Shown here piece by piece: positions 48,469-57,360 of a stretch of 64,000 bases of DNA (its first letter is position 1; each line of letters opens with the position of its first letter). Under the pieces are notes generated by a model that saw only the letters and a list, made by a program, of their open reading frames with translations, searched no databases and had not been told where the DNA came from. Both the position numbers and the translations under genes were made by a program. Source of the stretch: Bilabrum cf. latius (taxonomy: Eukaryota > Bigyra: Bicosoecida > Bigyra > Bicosoecida); assembly GCA_965178125.1 (NCBI GenBank), contig OZ237735.1, positions 1,798,001 to 1,862,000 of the forward strand. Direction: 5' to 3'.

Positions 48469-50163
48469 ATGTAGCTGTGCAAAGTATCGTGTGATTCATT
48501 CAGTACCGTCACATTGAGACCGTGTCCTTCTCTCAAAGGTGGTGCATTGCTCGCGGTTGGCTCGCTGCATGCAATCCACTTTGGCCGACACGTTCGAAGG
48601 CTGCAGGCCAAGTGTAGACGAAGCAGTATTGCCAGACTGATTGTGGCTCTTGATAAAGAAACAGATGTGCTCAACTTGTTAGGATTTCACAAAGCTCGAA
48701 AAGTATCAGCTGCCATAGCGCAGCGGGCCAGTCACGATTGCCTTAAGCTCCATGCCCTGTACGAGAAAGTGATATCGCCACTTGTGCCACAGAAGCAGCT
48801 GGGTCATATTTTTCCGTGGTATGCATAGGTCGGCCCGTGTTGCGGGATTGTGGCAGTCCACTGTGCGCTGGAATGGCAGAGGCGCGCTGCATGCTCCACT
48901 ACGGCACGCACTGTGGACCCCGGTGCCCTGCTCGAATGGTGTCGAGCGATGAAGTACTCAAGAAAAGGTGAGCTTTTATCCAGACGTTGGATGTATGAAG
49001 CAGCAAGGTGGTACGGGCTCGTGTGCAGTCTGGTTGAGCTGCGACAGCCTACTTCAGCTGCTACCTGCAGCAAAGTACTCCCATCCACATCCACATCCAC
49101 ATCCACATCCATAAGGTACGCCACGGCATTAGTTAGCGCCTTAAATAAAGGGTCAATATGCATTGTTTCATTTGACTATCCTGGAGTGCGTAGGGCGGCG
49201 GCGTGCGGCTCCATGGTGGCGTGCTTGGGCGGATCACGAGCTCATTGGGGTATCGTGACTAGGATCGCCCTCGCTTGTGGCCCGGTTGCTGGAACTACCC
49301 GCGGCAGTGACAGGGGCAATGACGTAGATGGCAGTGCGGCTGGTTCTGTAGGCTCTACTGGCATGCCGGGGCATCCTGAGGCGCTCGAGTCCGCCGCTGG
49401 CTCTCCAGTGGCTGGCTGCAGCGCTCCTGGGGTACTAGTAGCAAGTGCTACTGCTGATGATGGCACGGGCGCTTCTTTGGTAGGAAGTGTTCCTGCCAGT
49501 GCGGATGATGGCACGGGCGAGCTGCCAACGAGCCTATCAACTCCCTGCGACGTGCAGGACCATGATGTGATGAACACCCGCATTATAATTCGGCACAGTG
49601 CTTCGAGAGCGCCGATCGAGTGTACCGCGGGCGAACTTGCGGTATCATCCGCTCAGCTGCGATCTGTGTCAGTCGCGCGGAAACGGAAAGTCATCGAAGA
49701 CGATACGGAGGCCAAGGAGGGCGCAGCGGGCGACTGCTTTGCCGCAGCCTCGAGCTTCCGATCTAGCAGCGGAAGCCACACCACAACGACTGCAGGCGGG
49801 GTGTCCACTGGTTCAGCTGCAACAGTATTTCCACGCAGCGTGTGGCTAGCGCTCCCTGCTGAGCACAGCGGCGTGTCAACAAGTGCGCCACCGCCGAGGG
49901 GTGCAGGTGCTCTGGCACTGGGGGTGAGTGCTGGTGCAGGCACCAAGGATTCAGGCGAAGCTATGGGGCCTGTTGCGTCTGATACTGAGCAACTGATCCA
50001 CGGACGGTGTCCCACAGGCTCAGTGCTGCGTAGAGGCCTCATGATCCCAACCAGAGATTCTGCTGGTGACGGGCATGCCGCCGAAAAGTGTCCACTCTGG
50101 GACCTGCAATTCGCCCTCATCGAAGTGCCAGCGATGCGTATTAGTGAATGTAAGTTGAAATGA
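48469..50163 (+). CDS. Actin maturation protease-like protein (ACTMAP/C19orf54 family)
   Basis: In animals this cysteine peptidase removes the N-terminal acetylated residue during actin processing. The frame starts at ATG 48469, whose second codon is TAG (MQLCKVSC), and runs to TGA 50161. The Cys nucleophile block reads QVGPCCGIVAVHCALEW, with the leading Q being TAG. Conserved later blocks are KGELLSRRWMYEAA, NKGSICIVSFDYPG and GGSRAHWGIVTRIAL (catalytic His). An expected extra is a 250-residue Gly/Ala/Ser/Thr-rich insertion (residues about 255-480) before the C-terminal segment KCPLWDLQFALIEV, which fits the family's final strand and helix. A donor-like GAAT|GTAAGT at 50148 and acceptor GAGCAG at 50199 could extend the C-terminus to a TAA at about 50319 through a duplicated 33-base unit; the end is therefore uncertain. 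The family assignment rests on recalled motifs. Confidence 0.68.
49081..49112. repeat. Hexanucleotide microsatellite (CCACAT)n in coding sequence
   Basis: About five copies of CCACAT encode alternating Ser-Thr (PSTSTSTSTS) in a non-conserved loop of the ACTMAP-like protein. Confidence 0.8.
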
Positions 50164-50220
50164 CCTCTTTGTTGAGCAGGTACGACTGAATAGCACTTGA
50201 AAGTGCAAATTGGCGGTTCC

Positions 50221-50286
50221 CCATGCGTTGTATTCGGAGCCGTAAAGATTTGTCCATGCGTTGTATTCGGAGCCGTAAAGATTTGT
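50221..50286. repeat. 33-bp perfect tandem duplication
   Basis: The unit at 50221-50253 (starting CCATGCGTTGTATTCGG) is repeated exactly at 50254-50286. It lies between the ACTMAP-like stop and the phosphatase start. Its length is a multiple of three, so in the alternative spliced reading of the upstream gene it duplicates 11 residues. Confidence 0.85.
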
Positions 50287-50362
50287 GTCCGGGACCATTG
50301 CGTCTTTGTCACTGTCTAATTGCAACTGTACGCCGAAGGCATACCTTTGCATATCAACGAAT

Positions 50363-51865
50363 ATGTCTCGACTATTACCGCGAGTGCTGTTGCTATCAGG
50401 GCTTGCAATTAGCGTCGCTTCAAAGGTGCTGCTTGGAGCGGCATTTGTTGGCATTGTTGAGCTATGCCTGCTAACAGTGTGAGTATCTTACGATGATAGC
50501 GAATTGAGTTGCTTTACCTACTCATGCGTTCAAAGCATCGAGTCTATCCTTTTATACTTGATATAGTATTGATGCAGATTGGTATATCTGTACGGATGGT
50601 TTCCAAAAGAAGTGCGAAAGGAACGCATATCGGCATTTGGAGCGCTGCGGATAGTACTGATATTGCTATGGGATGCTGCTTGTTCGGCTGCGCTCACCGC
50701 CCCCATTTGGCTCGGCTTGTGGTGGTTTGATTTTGAGCTCGCTTCGAGTTGCGTGTGCTGGAACGCGGTGTACGTGGCACCGTTGGTGTTTTTTCTACGT
50801 CCTATCGGTGAAGCATCGGATCCAATCACGTATTGGATCGTGCGTGGCTTCTATGACTGGCCACTGCATGCAGTTGTGCTGGCATTTGGCCACAAGGCGC
50901 TCAACCGAACGTGGAGACTAAATCGCCTTGCAACTCCTCTCTGGCACGGAGTGCTTCTTGGGTCCCTTCCATTCGAGCATGACATCCATTACTTGTTGTC
51001 AAAGTTTGGAGTCCGGCTGGTTGTGAACACTTGCCTAGAGTGGCCCGGACATCCCAAGCAGTATTCGAGGGCAGGCATGCAACAAGTACGCATCCCTACC
51101 CTTGACGGGGATGCTCCGACTGCAGCCTCTGTGGCAAAGTGCCTGGACGAAGCGCTTCCACTAGCTGAGCAGCATGCTTCCAGCACAATGCGATTGTTTG
51201 ATGCAAAGGCGGCGCGGATGGAGTCACCCTCCGGAAGCTCCCAGGCCGCCGGCGAGATCGAAGCTGGGGTATACGAGGAGGGCGGCATGCAGCCAGCCAA
51301 GTCGCGCGCATCAAGCCCTTCAGAAGGCTCATAGAGCCTGGAGTTTGAAAGTGAGTTCGGCTTGGGAGGTGCAGAGCAGGATTCGGCTGGATCGAATGGC
51401 GATGCCCAGGCTTCGTCTGCCGGCAGGGTGAGTGCTGGCCAGACCTCGCACCCTGTGTTCGTGCACTGCCGGTGCGGCATGGGGCGATCGGCGTGTGTTG
51501 CTACCAGCCTCTTGCTTTGGATGCATGCATGCGATCGTTTTGGCATCGCCCTACCCCGGGCTGCTTCATCAGCATTCGTCACGCGGCGGTACCTCGAGTC
51601 GGCAGAGTGGCTTGTTGACCTGCGTAGTCGGGGCTCTGCTTCCGCAGATGGTCTTCCATCCAAGTTTGGCGGCCCACCCGTCGGATTGTACCACGGCACG
51701 ACACGCCGAGAGTCAGTGCTCAAGCAGATCCGCAAGGAGACCAAGAAGGTGGTGACTACGATCCGCATGGCGAGGCCGGAGGTGGCTGCCTCGGTAGTGC
51801 AGTACTCGGCCATCAAGGCTCTGGAGCACTACATAGCAGATGTTCTACTGGCTGGAGGGCAGTAA
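50363..51865 (+). CDS. Membrane-anchored dual-specificity phosphatase
   Basis: Exons 50363-50478 and 50578-51865 encode 467 residues. The N-terminal 200 residues hold about four to five hydrophobic segments (LLLSGLAISVASKVLLGAAF; LRIVLILLWDAACSAALTAP; CWNAVYVAPLVFFLRP). Then HGVLLGSLPFEHDIHYLLSK followed by FGVRLVVNTC matches the opening of PTPMT1/plant DSP-type phosphatases. After an acidic, Ser-rich insertion containing one TAG comes the P-loop VHCRCGMGRSACVATSLLLW, with the CX5R signature HCxxGxxRS. The fold closes with VTRRYLESAEWLVD. A tail of about 100 residues with predicted helices (EASVVQYSAIKALEHYIADV-like) ends in TAA at 51863-51865. It may act on phosphoinositide or phosphatidylglycerophosphate-type lipids, as membrane relatives do, or on proteins; substrate is inference. 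Confidence 0.8.
50479..50577 (+). other. Spliceosomal intron in phosphatase gene (99 nt)
   Basis: Starts GTGAGT and ends TTGATGCAG. Joining reads LCLLTVLVYLYGWFPKEVRK, continuing the membrane region in frame. Either side alone lacks a complete frame. Confidence 0.75.
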
Positions 51866-52065
51866 TTTGGAGGTGTGCAAGCAGGTGGGGCTGCAGGCAA
51901 CTTGTTAATATACACCTGCACCGCAAGACGAGCGCATGTATCGCGAATCGTACCGGATCGTGCTCGCGTGGCTCTCACCCTGCTTTGGAAGACGAGGGCC
52001 CAACCGACCGCAGATTCATGGGACAGTGTTGTGTGTCATTTATTTAGGAGAAGTATTTCAAACAT

Positions 52066-52450
52066 TGCAATGTATCCGAATTTGACGGTGACCGAATCTT
52101 CATGCGTCCACGGGAACTTCTGCTGCAGGGCACTGGCTCACCGGACGAATTCAGACCGGCATCAGCACAGCGCATGCCACGCAGTAGATCTGCGAAACAA
52201 CAACGTCGACAGGACACTGCGACTGCCCGGTCCCCGAAACAGGGATGTCGAACAGTGTCGGCCTCAAGGCCGACGAGTAGCAGTCTTCTGCGCCCAGGCC
52301 AGCTTGGGTCCAAGCCATCATCGACGCATTTCAGAAGCACGGCAGTGGCAAATATCGACAAGTCGCTGATGCAGCTATCAAACAGACGACATCTGCAGCC
52401 AATGGGGGATCCTGTAATGCTTGCTCGGTGTTCAGTAACAAATGTGTAGA
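52066..52450 (+). pseudogene. Decayed fragment of a bulb-type lectin gene
   Basis: The stretch at about 52066-52135 matches the lectin gene at about 57505-57575: HCNVSEFDGDRIFMRPRELL here against QCNVIDGDRFMMRPGDILLQ there, with similar DNA (GACGGTGACCG, ATGCGTCCA, CTGCTGCAGGGCA shared). After this the frame turns basic and low-complexity (RSRSAKQQRRQD). A second frame is open through the same DNA with several Cys codons, so a frameshift is likely. No signal peptide, second beta-prism strand set or start is intact. It lies about 400 bases from a G-run and 800 bases from the retroelement, in an otherwise gene-free interval (51866-52860). Confidence 0.45.
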
Positions 52451-52524
52451 CCCACCAGTTAATGGTGCTGAGAAAGAGAGCGACGGGGCACAGGACCAGC
52501 GTTAGACTCCCGCCGCGGAGTCGC

Positions 52525-52542
52525 GGGGGGGGGGGGGGGGGG
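52525..52542. repeat. Homopolymer run of 18 G
   Basis: Preceded by a Pro/Ala-like GC-rich segment. Lies between the lectin fragment and the retroelement. Such a run may be length-variable or an assembly weak point. Confidence 0.8.
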
Positions 52543-52860
52543 TTGTGGTCCACTGGGTCGCCTCCCACGACCCCTGCCGGCACGGCCGATGCACCCCGTC
52601 GTCTCAGGGAAACGACTCCCTGCCAACGGGTCAATCAATTCACACAAATCTCTACATCCCAGGCAGCCCTCTTGGCTGCCTCCCCCTTCTGCTGTCGCAG
52701 TCCCATACCTAATGCGACACTGGACTCAAATTTGTCGGCTAATTGCTTTTTTAGTCCAGTTTCTCGCATGTATCACTTTTTACAAAAAATCGCTCAAACT
52801 GAAAAATCTTTAGATTTTGTAGTTTTATTCTTAGAAATGGAATATTTGCTAGAATTATTT

Positions 52861-52994
52861 TGATGCTCGTGATGATAGCGCAAACTAGTCTCCCAATCAA
52901 TCAGACATGGCAAGTCCTTGACAAAGCTGTGCAGGCTGGCGCTGCTCTGGGCCTGTTCATCCAGGTCCGAGCTGAGCCACTGTACCACTCCGCC
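52861..52994 (-). repeat. Split direct repeat B2 (134 bp)
   Basis: Begins TGATGCTCGTGATGATAGCG and ends ACCACTCCGCC; same as 53200-53333 except GTACCAC for GCACCAC. Outer end of the element. Confidence 0.9.
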
Positions 52995-53024
52995 GAGGAG
53001 GAGGGGGAACTGGGAGGGTGGGAA

Positions 53025-53199
53025 AACGAGTTAACCCAAGCTCCGTCCCTCTCCTGAACACAGAGAGAGCTGCAACACATAAATCCGGTGCGCGTCGATC
53101 ACGGTTGCGACCGACCCTATACCGGAACAAACTGGGAGACATGGCTACCTGCGCTCCCATCGTCGCATCAAACCCGAACCCCATCCGGCGTTAGGTATA
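53025..53199 (-). repeat. Split direct repeat A2 (175 bp)
   Basis: From AACGAGTTAACCCAAG to GGCGTTAGGTATA; same as 55852-56026. Abuts B1 directly, as expected for A2 in PAT/Ngaro elements. Confidence 0.92.
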
Positions 53200-53333
53200 T
53201 GATGCTCGTGATGATAGCGCAAACTAGTCTCCCAATCAATCAGACATGGCAAGTCCTTGACAAAGCTGTGCAGGCTGGCGCTGCTCTGGGCCTGTTCATC
53301 CAGGTCCGAGCTGAGCCACTGCACCACTCCGCC
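53200..53333 (-). repeat. Split direct repeat B1 (134 bp)
   Basis: Copy of B2, immediately next to A2 and just downstream of the recombinase coding region on the minus strand. Confidence 0.9.
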
Positions 53334-53377
53334 AATTCTTTTCAGTGCCATGTCTTGAACGCCTCTGCCCGAGTGAA

Positions 53378-54511
53378 TCACGTCACCGCGAGCAGAAGGG
53401 CGCGCGCCAGCACCCATGCTGGCTGCTTCAACTAGAGATCTGACCCACGGAGCTCAAGAGGGGGAAGGCCCTCTCTGGCTGAACGTAGGTATACCTCACA
53501 CGAAGAAGCTGACTTCCACCGCCCGAATCGCCTGATAGTCTCGAAGGCGACGCCTGCTCGGTCCAGGCACATCACTGCAGCGATGCGGATGGAGTGGCCG
53601 TGCACCGCTTCGGCCTCGCCGAGCTGGCAGTAGCCACGGAGCACGCGGACGACAGTGGCCTTGAGCAGCGGCCGCTGCCCTACCACGAAAACCGGCCCTT
53701 GCTTGGGGCAGCTGAGCGCCAGCTGCCTCGCCGATGCACCTGCAGCCGTCGGGGCTGGGAGGACCGCTGCTGCTGCCCACGCCACGAACGCCCGGACGCC
53801 GCAGAACGCGGTGCCTGAGATGTGCCACCGTCCCGCTGCCGCCGCGACGCTGATGGGGGAGGCTGCCGTGATGGTGAACCTAGCTGGTGCATCTGCCTTG
53901 TGCAGGCCTAGCCTGATGGCGACTCCGTGGATCTTCCCTGCTCGTGCGATGAGATCGACTTGGTGCCATTGGAGTCCGTGGTGGCGCCGTGAGGCACCGA
54001 TGAGTTCACCGAGGCGTAGTCCGCCGCTGAAGCACAGCCCAATTGCTGCATGGGCTGCGTGGTGCTTGAGGTCGGGCGCACTTGCTGTGAGGCATCGTCG
54101 GATGGCTTGTAACGGTGCGGAAGACCGATGGAGGCGCTGCGTGGTGAGCGAAGCCTTGCCGTAGTATCGCAGGATGGCGTCGAGCTGGCTGGACGTGCGG
54201 ATGCCACAGGCTCCTTCGGAGTCGACGATGATGCGGAAGACGTTGCGACAATACGTGCCTATTGTTGCACCTGAGATGGGCGTGCCCTCGCCCAGGAAGA
54301 CTGCGAACCTGGCAATCGCCGCGTTGAGCCCGAACTCGAACTTGCTGCCAGCGCCTGGAATGCCTGCGTCCAGGAAGTCGCTGTCGATGTCGTAGGTGAG
54401 GACGAACTCTAGGAACCGGTGCCACGCGGTCCGGAGCCCACTGAGTCCAGAATATCCGCCAGCATGAAAGGGGCGTGCTCGGACAAGGTGTTCCAGATGG
54501 GCTCGGGGCAC
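53378..54511 (-). CDS. Retrotransposon tyrosine recombinase
   Basis: Integrates the circular cDNA of DIRS-order elements. The frame of about 377 residues runs to TGA 53378, through a TAG near its end (GSDLQLKQP). Catalytic positions of the family are visible: Arg in FSGGLRLGELIGAS, His-x-x-Arg in VHGHSIRIAAVMCL, and a Tyr in SCEVYLR preceded by a Trp in GRWKSAS. It overlaps the RT/RNase H frame by about 100 bases in a different frame, so it is either a separate ORF with its own start or is made by frameshifting. The start (54511 is the first non-standard start of the track frame; an N-terminal HLEHLVRARPFHAGGYSGLS fits a SAM-like domain) is uncertain. Confidence 0.82.
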
Positions 54512-55851
54512 GTGACCTGCTCCACCGCGTCGAGGTGCTGGTACGTGTGGCTCAAGCCGCGGCTCAGGCCATCTGCCACGACGTTGTCGGTCCCGGCGAT
54601 GTGCTGCACATGAAGTTGGAGGTCAGCAGTGGTCTGGAGAACGAAAATGGGGCGAAGCAGGCTGGCCATCACGGGGCTCTCAGGGCGGCAGTAACGAATC
54701 AAATCCACAGAGGCTTGGTTATCACACCACAGCTGAACCACGCGACCCTCGAGGTGTTTGCGCCAGTGCGCCACGGCTAGGAGACACGTGGCGAGCTCTG
54801 CGGCGGCCACATCCTTGGCCTCAAGCCGGTGAGTCCACGTGCCTTGAATACCCAAATGCTGTGCGCGCTGGCCGTCGGGACTAAAGGTGAGAAGCTCGGC
54901 GCCCCACCCGTCAACTGAGGCGTCCGTCAAAATGATAGGTGTGTCCACTGCGCTCTGCTGGGGGAAACTGCGCCCACCCTGCATCTTGATTGCTAACTGA
55001 AAACCTTCGAGCACGCTATCCACTGAGAAACCACCGCGAGAGAGGAAGGAGACAGGAATCCAGACCTGTTTGGAGTTGTGGCGTCGGGCCTGCTTGCTGC
55101 GTGCCCACTAGAGGGCGTCATAGAGCGTGCGCATGAAAGGCAACATACCGTAGAGTGCCGCTGCCAGGAAGTTCAACTTGCCCACAAGGGTCTCGAGATG
55201 CCGCAATGACAAGCCCCGAGCCGTTCGCGCTTGGTGCAGTCGCTGTAGGACGTCCTTGGCCTTGTCCACCGGGCAGCGTATTTCCTTACGCTGCATGTCG
55301 TACTTGTGCCCGAGGTAGTCCAGCTGGGCTGCCGGTGGCCCTTGCTTGACTGCTTTCGAGAGACTCACAGGAAAATTGGACCGCTCCAGCTGCTCGATCG
55401 CCATGGTTGCCCAAGCATCCACCTCGTGGTCCCCTCCGAAACAAGCGAAATCGTCGAGAAACACTTCATTTTCGACTGCCCAGTGGCGGGCAGGGTTGAC
55501 TACTGGCGGGGGCGTGTGTTGGCGGGGATCACGAGGTTGACGTCGCCGACGGCGACGGCGTCTGTCAGTCCCGCTCGCTCGACGGTTCGGACGCATAGCA
55601 CTCCCGATAGATCGGCGCTCGAGGGCCTGAGCCAGTGCTGTGCTGATGGATGTTGCAAAGGCCGGGGAAGAGCAGCTACCCATTGACATTCTGAAATCTT
55701 GTACCACGCGTCCGCCTGACAACGCGATGAGATTGTGCTTGACGTCTGCCCTATCCACGGGCAATACCCGGAAGTAGCTGGAGATGTCCAGCACATATCC
55801 CGTGGCTCGCTTGCCGCACGCCCTAGCGGCCGCAGCCGCGGAGCGTAGGAG
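54409..55851 (-). CDS. Retrotransposon reverse transcriptase/RNase H, truncated at the N-terminus
   Basis: Same frame from A1 to about 54409. RT palm motif A is YVLDISSYFRVLPV, motif B is MGSCSSPAFATSIS, and the catalytic motif C is FLDDF. An Arg-rich insertion sits between B and C. RNase H follows with TDASVDGWGAELL, ATCLLAVAHWRKHLEGRVVQ, WCDNQASVDL and GTDNVVADGLSR. Only about 18 codons lie between repeat A1 and motif A, so the fingers region and any gag ORF are missing. One TAG lies between RT and RNase H (LYDALQWARSK) and another at 54409-54411. The enzyme is probably inactive here. TAG must be decoded as Gln for RT and RNase H to be one protein. Confidence 0.82.
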
Positions 55852-56026
55852 AACGAGTTAACCCAAGCTCCGTCCCTCTCCTGAACACAGAGAGAGCTGC
55901 AACACATAAATCCGGTGCGCGTCGATCACGGTTGCGACCGACCCTATACCGGAACAAACTGGGAGACATGGCTACCTGCGCTCCCATCGTCGCATCAAAC
56001 CCGAACCCCATCCGGCGTTAGGTATA
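55852..56026 (-). repeat. Split direct repeat A1 (175 bp)
   Basis: Same sequence as A2. Forms the 5' end of the element on the minus strand; what follows at 56027 is unrelated to what follows A2. Confidence 0.92.
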
Positions 56027-56064
56027 ATTGTTCACAAAAAGTCAACAGCTGGAACAAATGCATG

Positions 56065-57245
56065 GCTGGGTCCGGCCGCGCAGCAGCAGACCTGTCCACG
56101 GACCCCCGGACTGTCCGGGGGTCGAAATCCACTTTCTGGCCCCCGGACAGGACCCCTCGTCCCCTGTCCGGGGGTCGAAAAGTGAAACTCTGAGGGATAA
56201 GGTGTACTTTCAAACAGAAGGCTACAATCGACGTAGAGACATATTCCGGCACTTTCCTCCGGACTCCGAGAGTTATATTGCAAATTTATGGTTGTATCAT
56301 CATTTGTAGTATCATATAGATTGATATTTCTGGTTGTACGCAGTAATTATGCGGTCAATGTTCCTTTGAAAGGCTGAGCAGGTGCCGGGCCCCTGCTCCA
56401 GGCCAGTTTCTAAGGACCAGTCACCCCAACGTGCACACTACCAGCAATTAATAGGGTAAGGTGTGTAAATCAAACATAATTGATGTCCTAGGCTCTGGAA
56501 TTTCTGTACACAGCAGCCAGTATGGCGGCTCTCAATTGGCCAGATTGGCCGCCCACAAAGGGTACCACGATATTGACATGCATCAGCATTCACATCATAC
56601 GAATGGTATATTTGCTACATAAAATCCCAATTCAGGGTATCAATAAGTACACAAACCTCACTTATCGTTGAGAACACCAACGCTTACTTTCTCAGTGTCC
56701 CAAGGGGGTTTACGCCAATGTATCTCCATACAGCGGCCACCAACGACGAAACATGATTCATCAAACCTATTTAATGATAACCAGTGCATAATTTTGCTAG
56801 TTGATCCAGAATTGGTGGATGCATCTCAGGAGTTGCACCTGGTCTCCACAGGTAGTTGCCGGATTCTGGGCTCAGAAATACTTATCCAACATTACTCAAT
56901 ACCAACATTATATAATACACTAATTATATGCGACTGTACGCCTAGTATTGTTTGTTGGAGGATATTGGTTGCCTGGGAATGGGAAACGTGTATATCAGAA
57001 TCGAAGGTTGCGTACTGTTTTGCGAAATTTTCCGCGGAACAACTGAGAGTTGAGCGACCGAGTTGATCTACCTTAAATCGCCGCGAGAAGGCCAAATCTG
57101 GTCTTATTTTTTGCATAGGACAATTATTAGACGAGTTAAGAATTTGACCCCCGGACACGATGTCCAGAAATGGCTGTCCGGGGGTGTCCGGGGGCTGTCC
57201 GGGGGTGCCGCTGTGGACAGGTCTGCCTGCCGGGCAGCAGCACCC
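56065..57245. mobile_element. AT-rich segment bracketed by inverted TGTCCGGGGG-rich arms
   Basis: Left arm (about 56065-56195) contains GCAGCAGCAGACCTGTCCAC followed by several copies of ACCCCCGGAC/TGTCCGGGGGT. The right arm (about 57146-57245) contains the same parts in inverted order: TGTCCGGGGG three times, then GTGGACAGGTCTGCCTGC and GGGCAGCAGC. About 950 bases of AT-rich DNA lie between, with no convincing gene; a 132-codon plus-strand frame at 56668-57066 looks like chance. This suggests a non-autonomous inverted-repeat (MITE-like) element next to the retrotransposon, but target-site duplications are not clear. Alternatively the arms are a GC-rich hairpin set in the lectin gene promoter, which starts 115 bases further on. 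Confidence 0.45.
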
Positions 57246-57360
57246 ATTGTTCGGTTATGCTCGACCCTAAATCAGATTTCAGATTATAGCCGGTGCAGGC
57301 TGACAGATCTTCGCAAAGCCTGCAGCAACAGCCCCTCGCGTGCATAGACTACGCTCGGTG

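Larger units (their letters stand above)
52861..56026 (-). mobile_element. Tyrosine-recombinase retrotransposon, PAT/Ngaro-like, internally deleted
   Basis: Read on the minus strand the order is A1 (56026-55852), coding region, B1 (53333-53200), A2 (53199-53025), B2 (52994-52861). This A1-internal-B1-A2-B2 arrangement is the split direct repeat layout of PAT and Ngaro elements of the DIRS order. It encodes reverse transcriptase/RNase H and a tyrosine recombinase, but no gag, no methyltransferase and no RT sequence before motif A, so this copy is shortened to about 3.2 kb between A1 and the RT palm. The two A copies look identical and the two B copies differ at about one base in 134, implying a young insertion. 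It uses in-frame TAG like the host. Confidence 0.88.

Noticed and set aside
49081-50286. CRISPR-like or satellite arrays
   Set aside because: The CCACAT run and 33-bp duplication are simple tandem repeats without spacers.
52525-52542. G-run as a telomere or regulatory quadruplex
   Set aside because: A single homopolymer without a repeated telomere unit; more likely a microsatellite.
54006-54425. Continuation of RT/RNase H frame beyond the TAG at 54409
   Set aside because: The translation is an Arg/Ser/Pro-rich shadow of the recombinase gene, which lies in another frame and has all catalytic motifs.
56668-57066. 132-codon plus-strand ORF within the inverted-repeat segment
   Set aside because: AT-rich, no domain, no TAG-extended continuation; likely chance.
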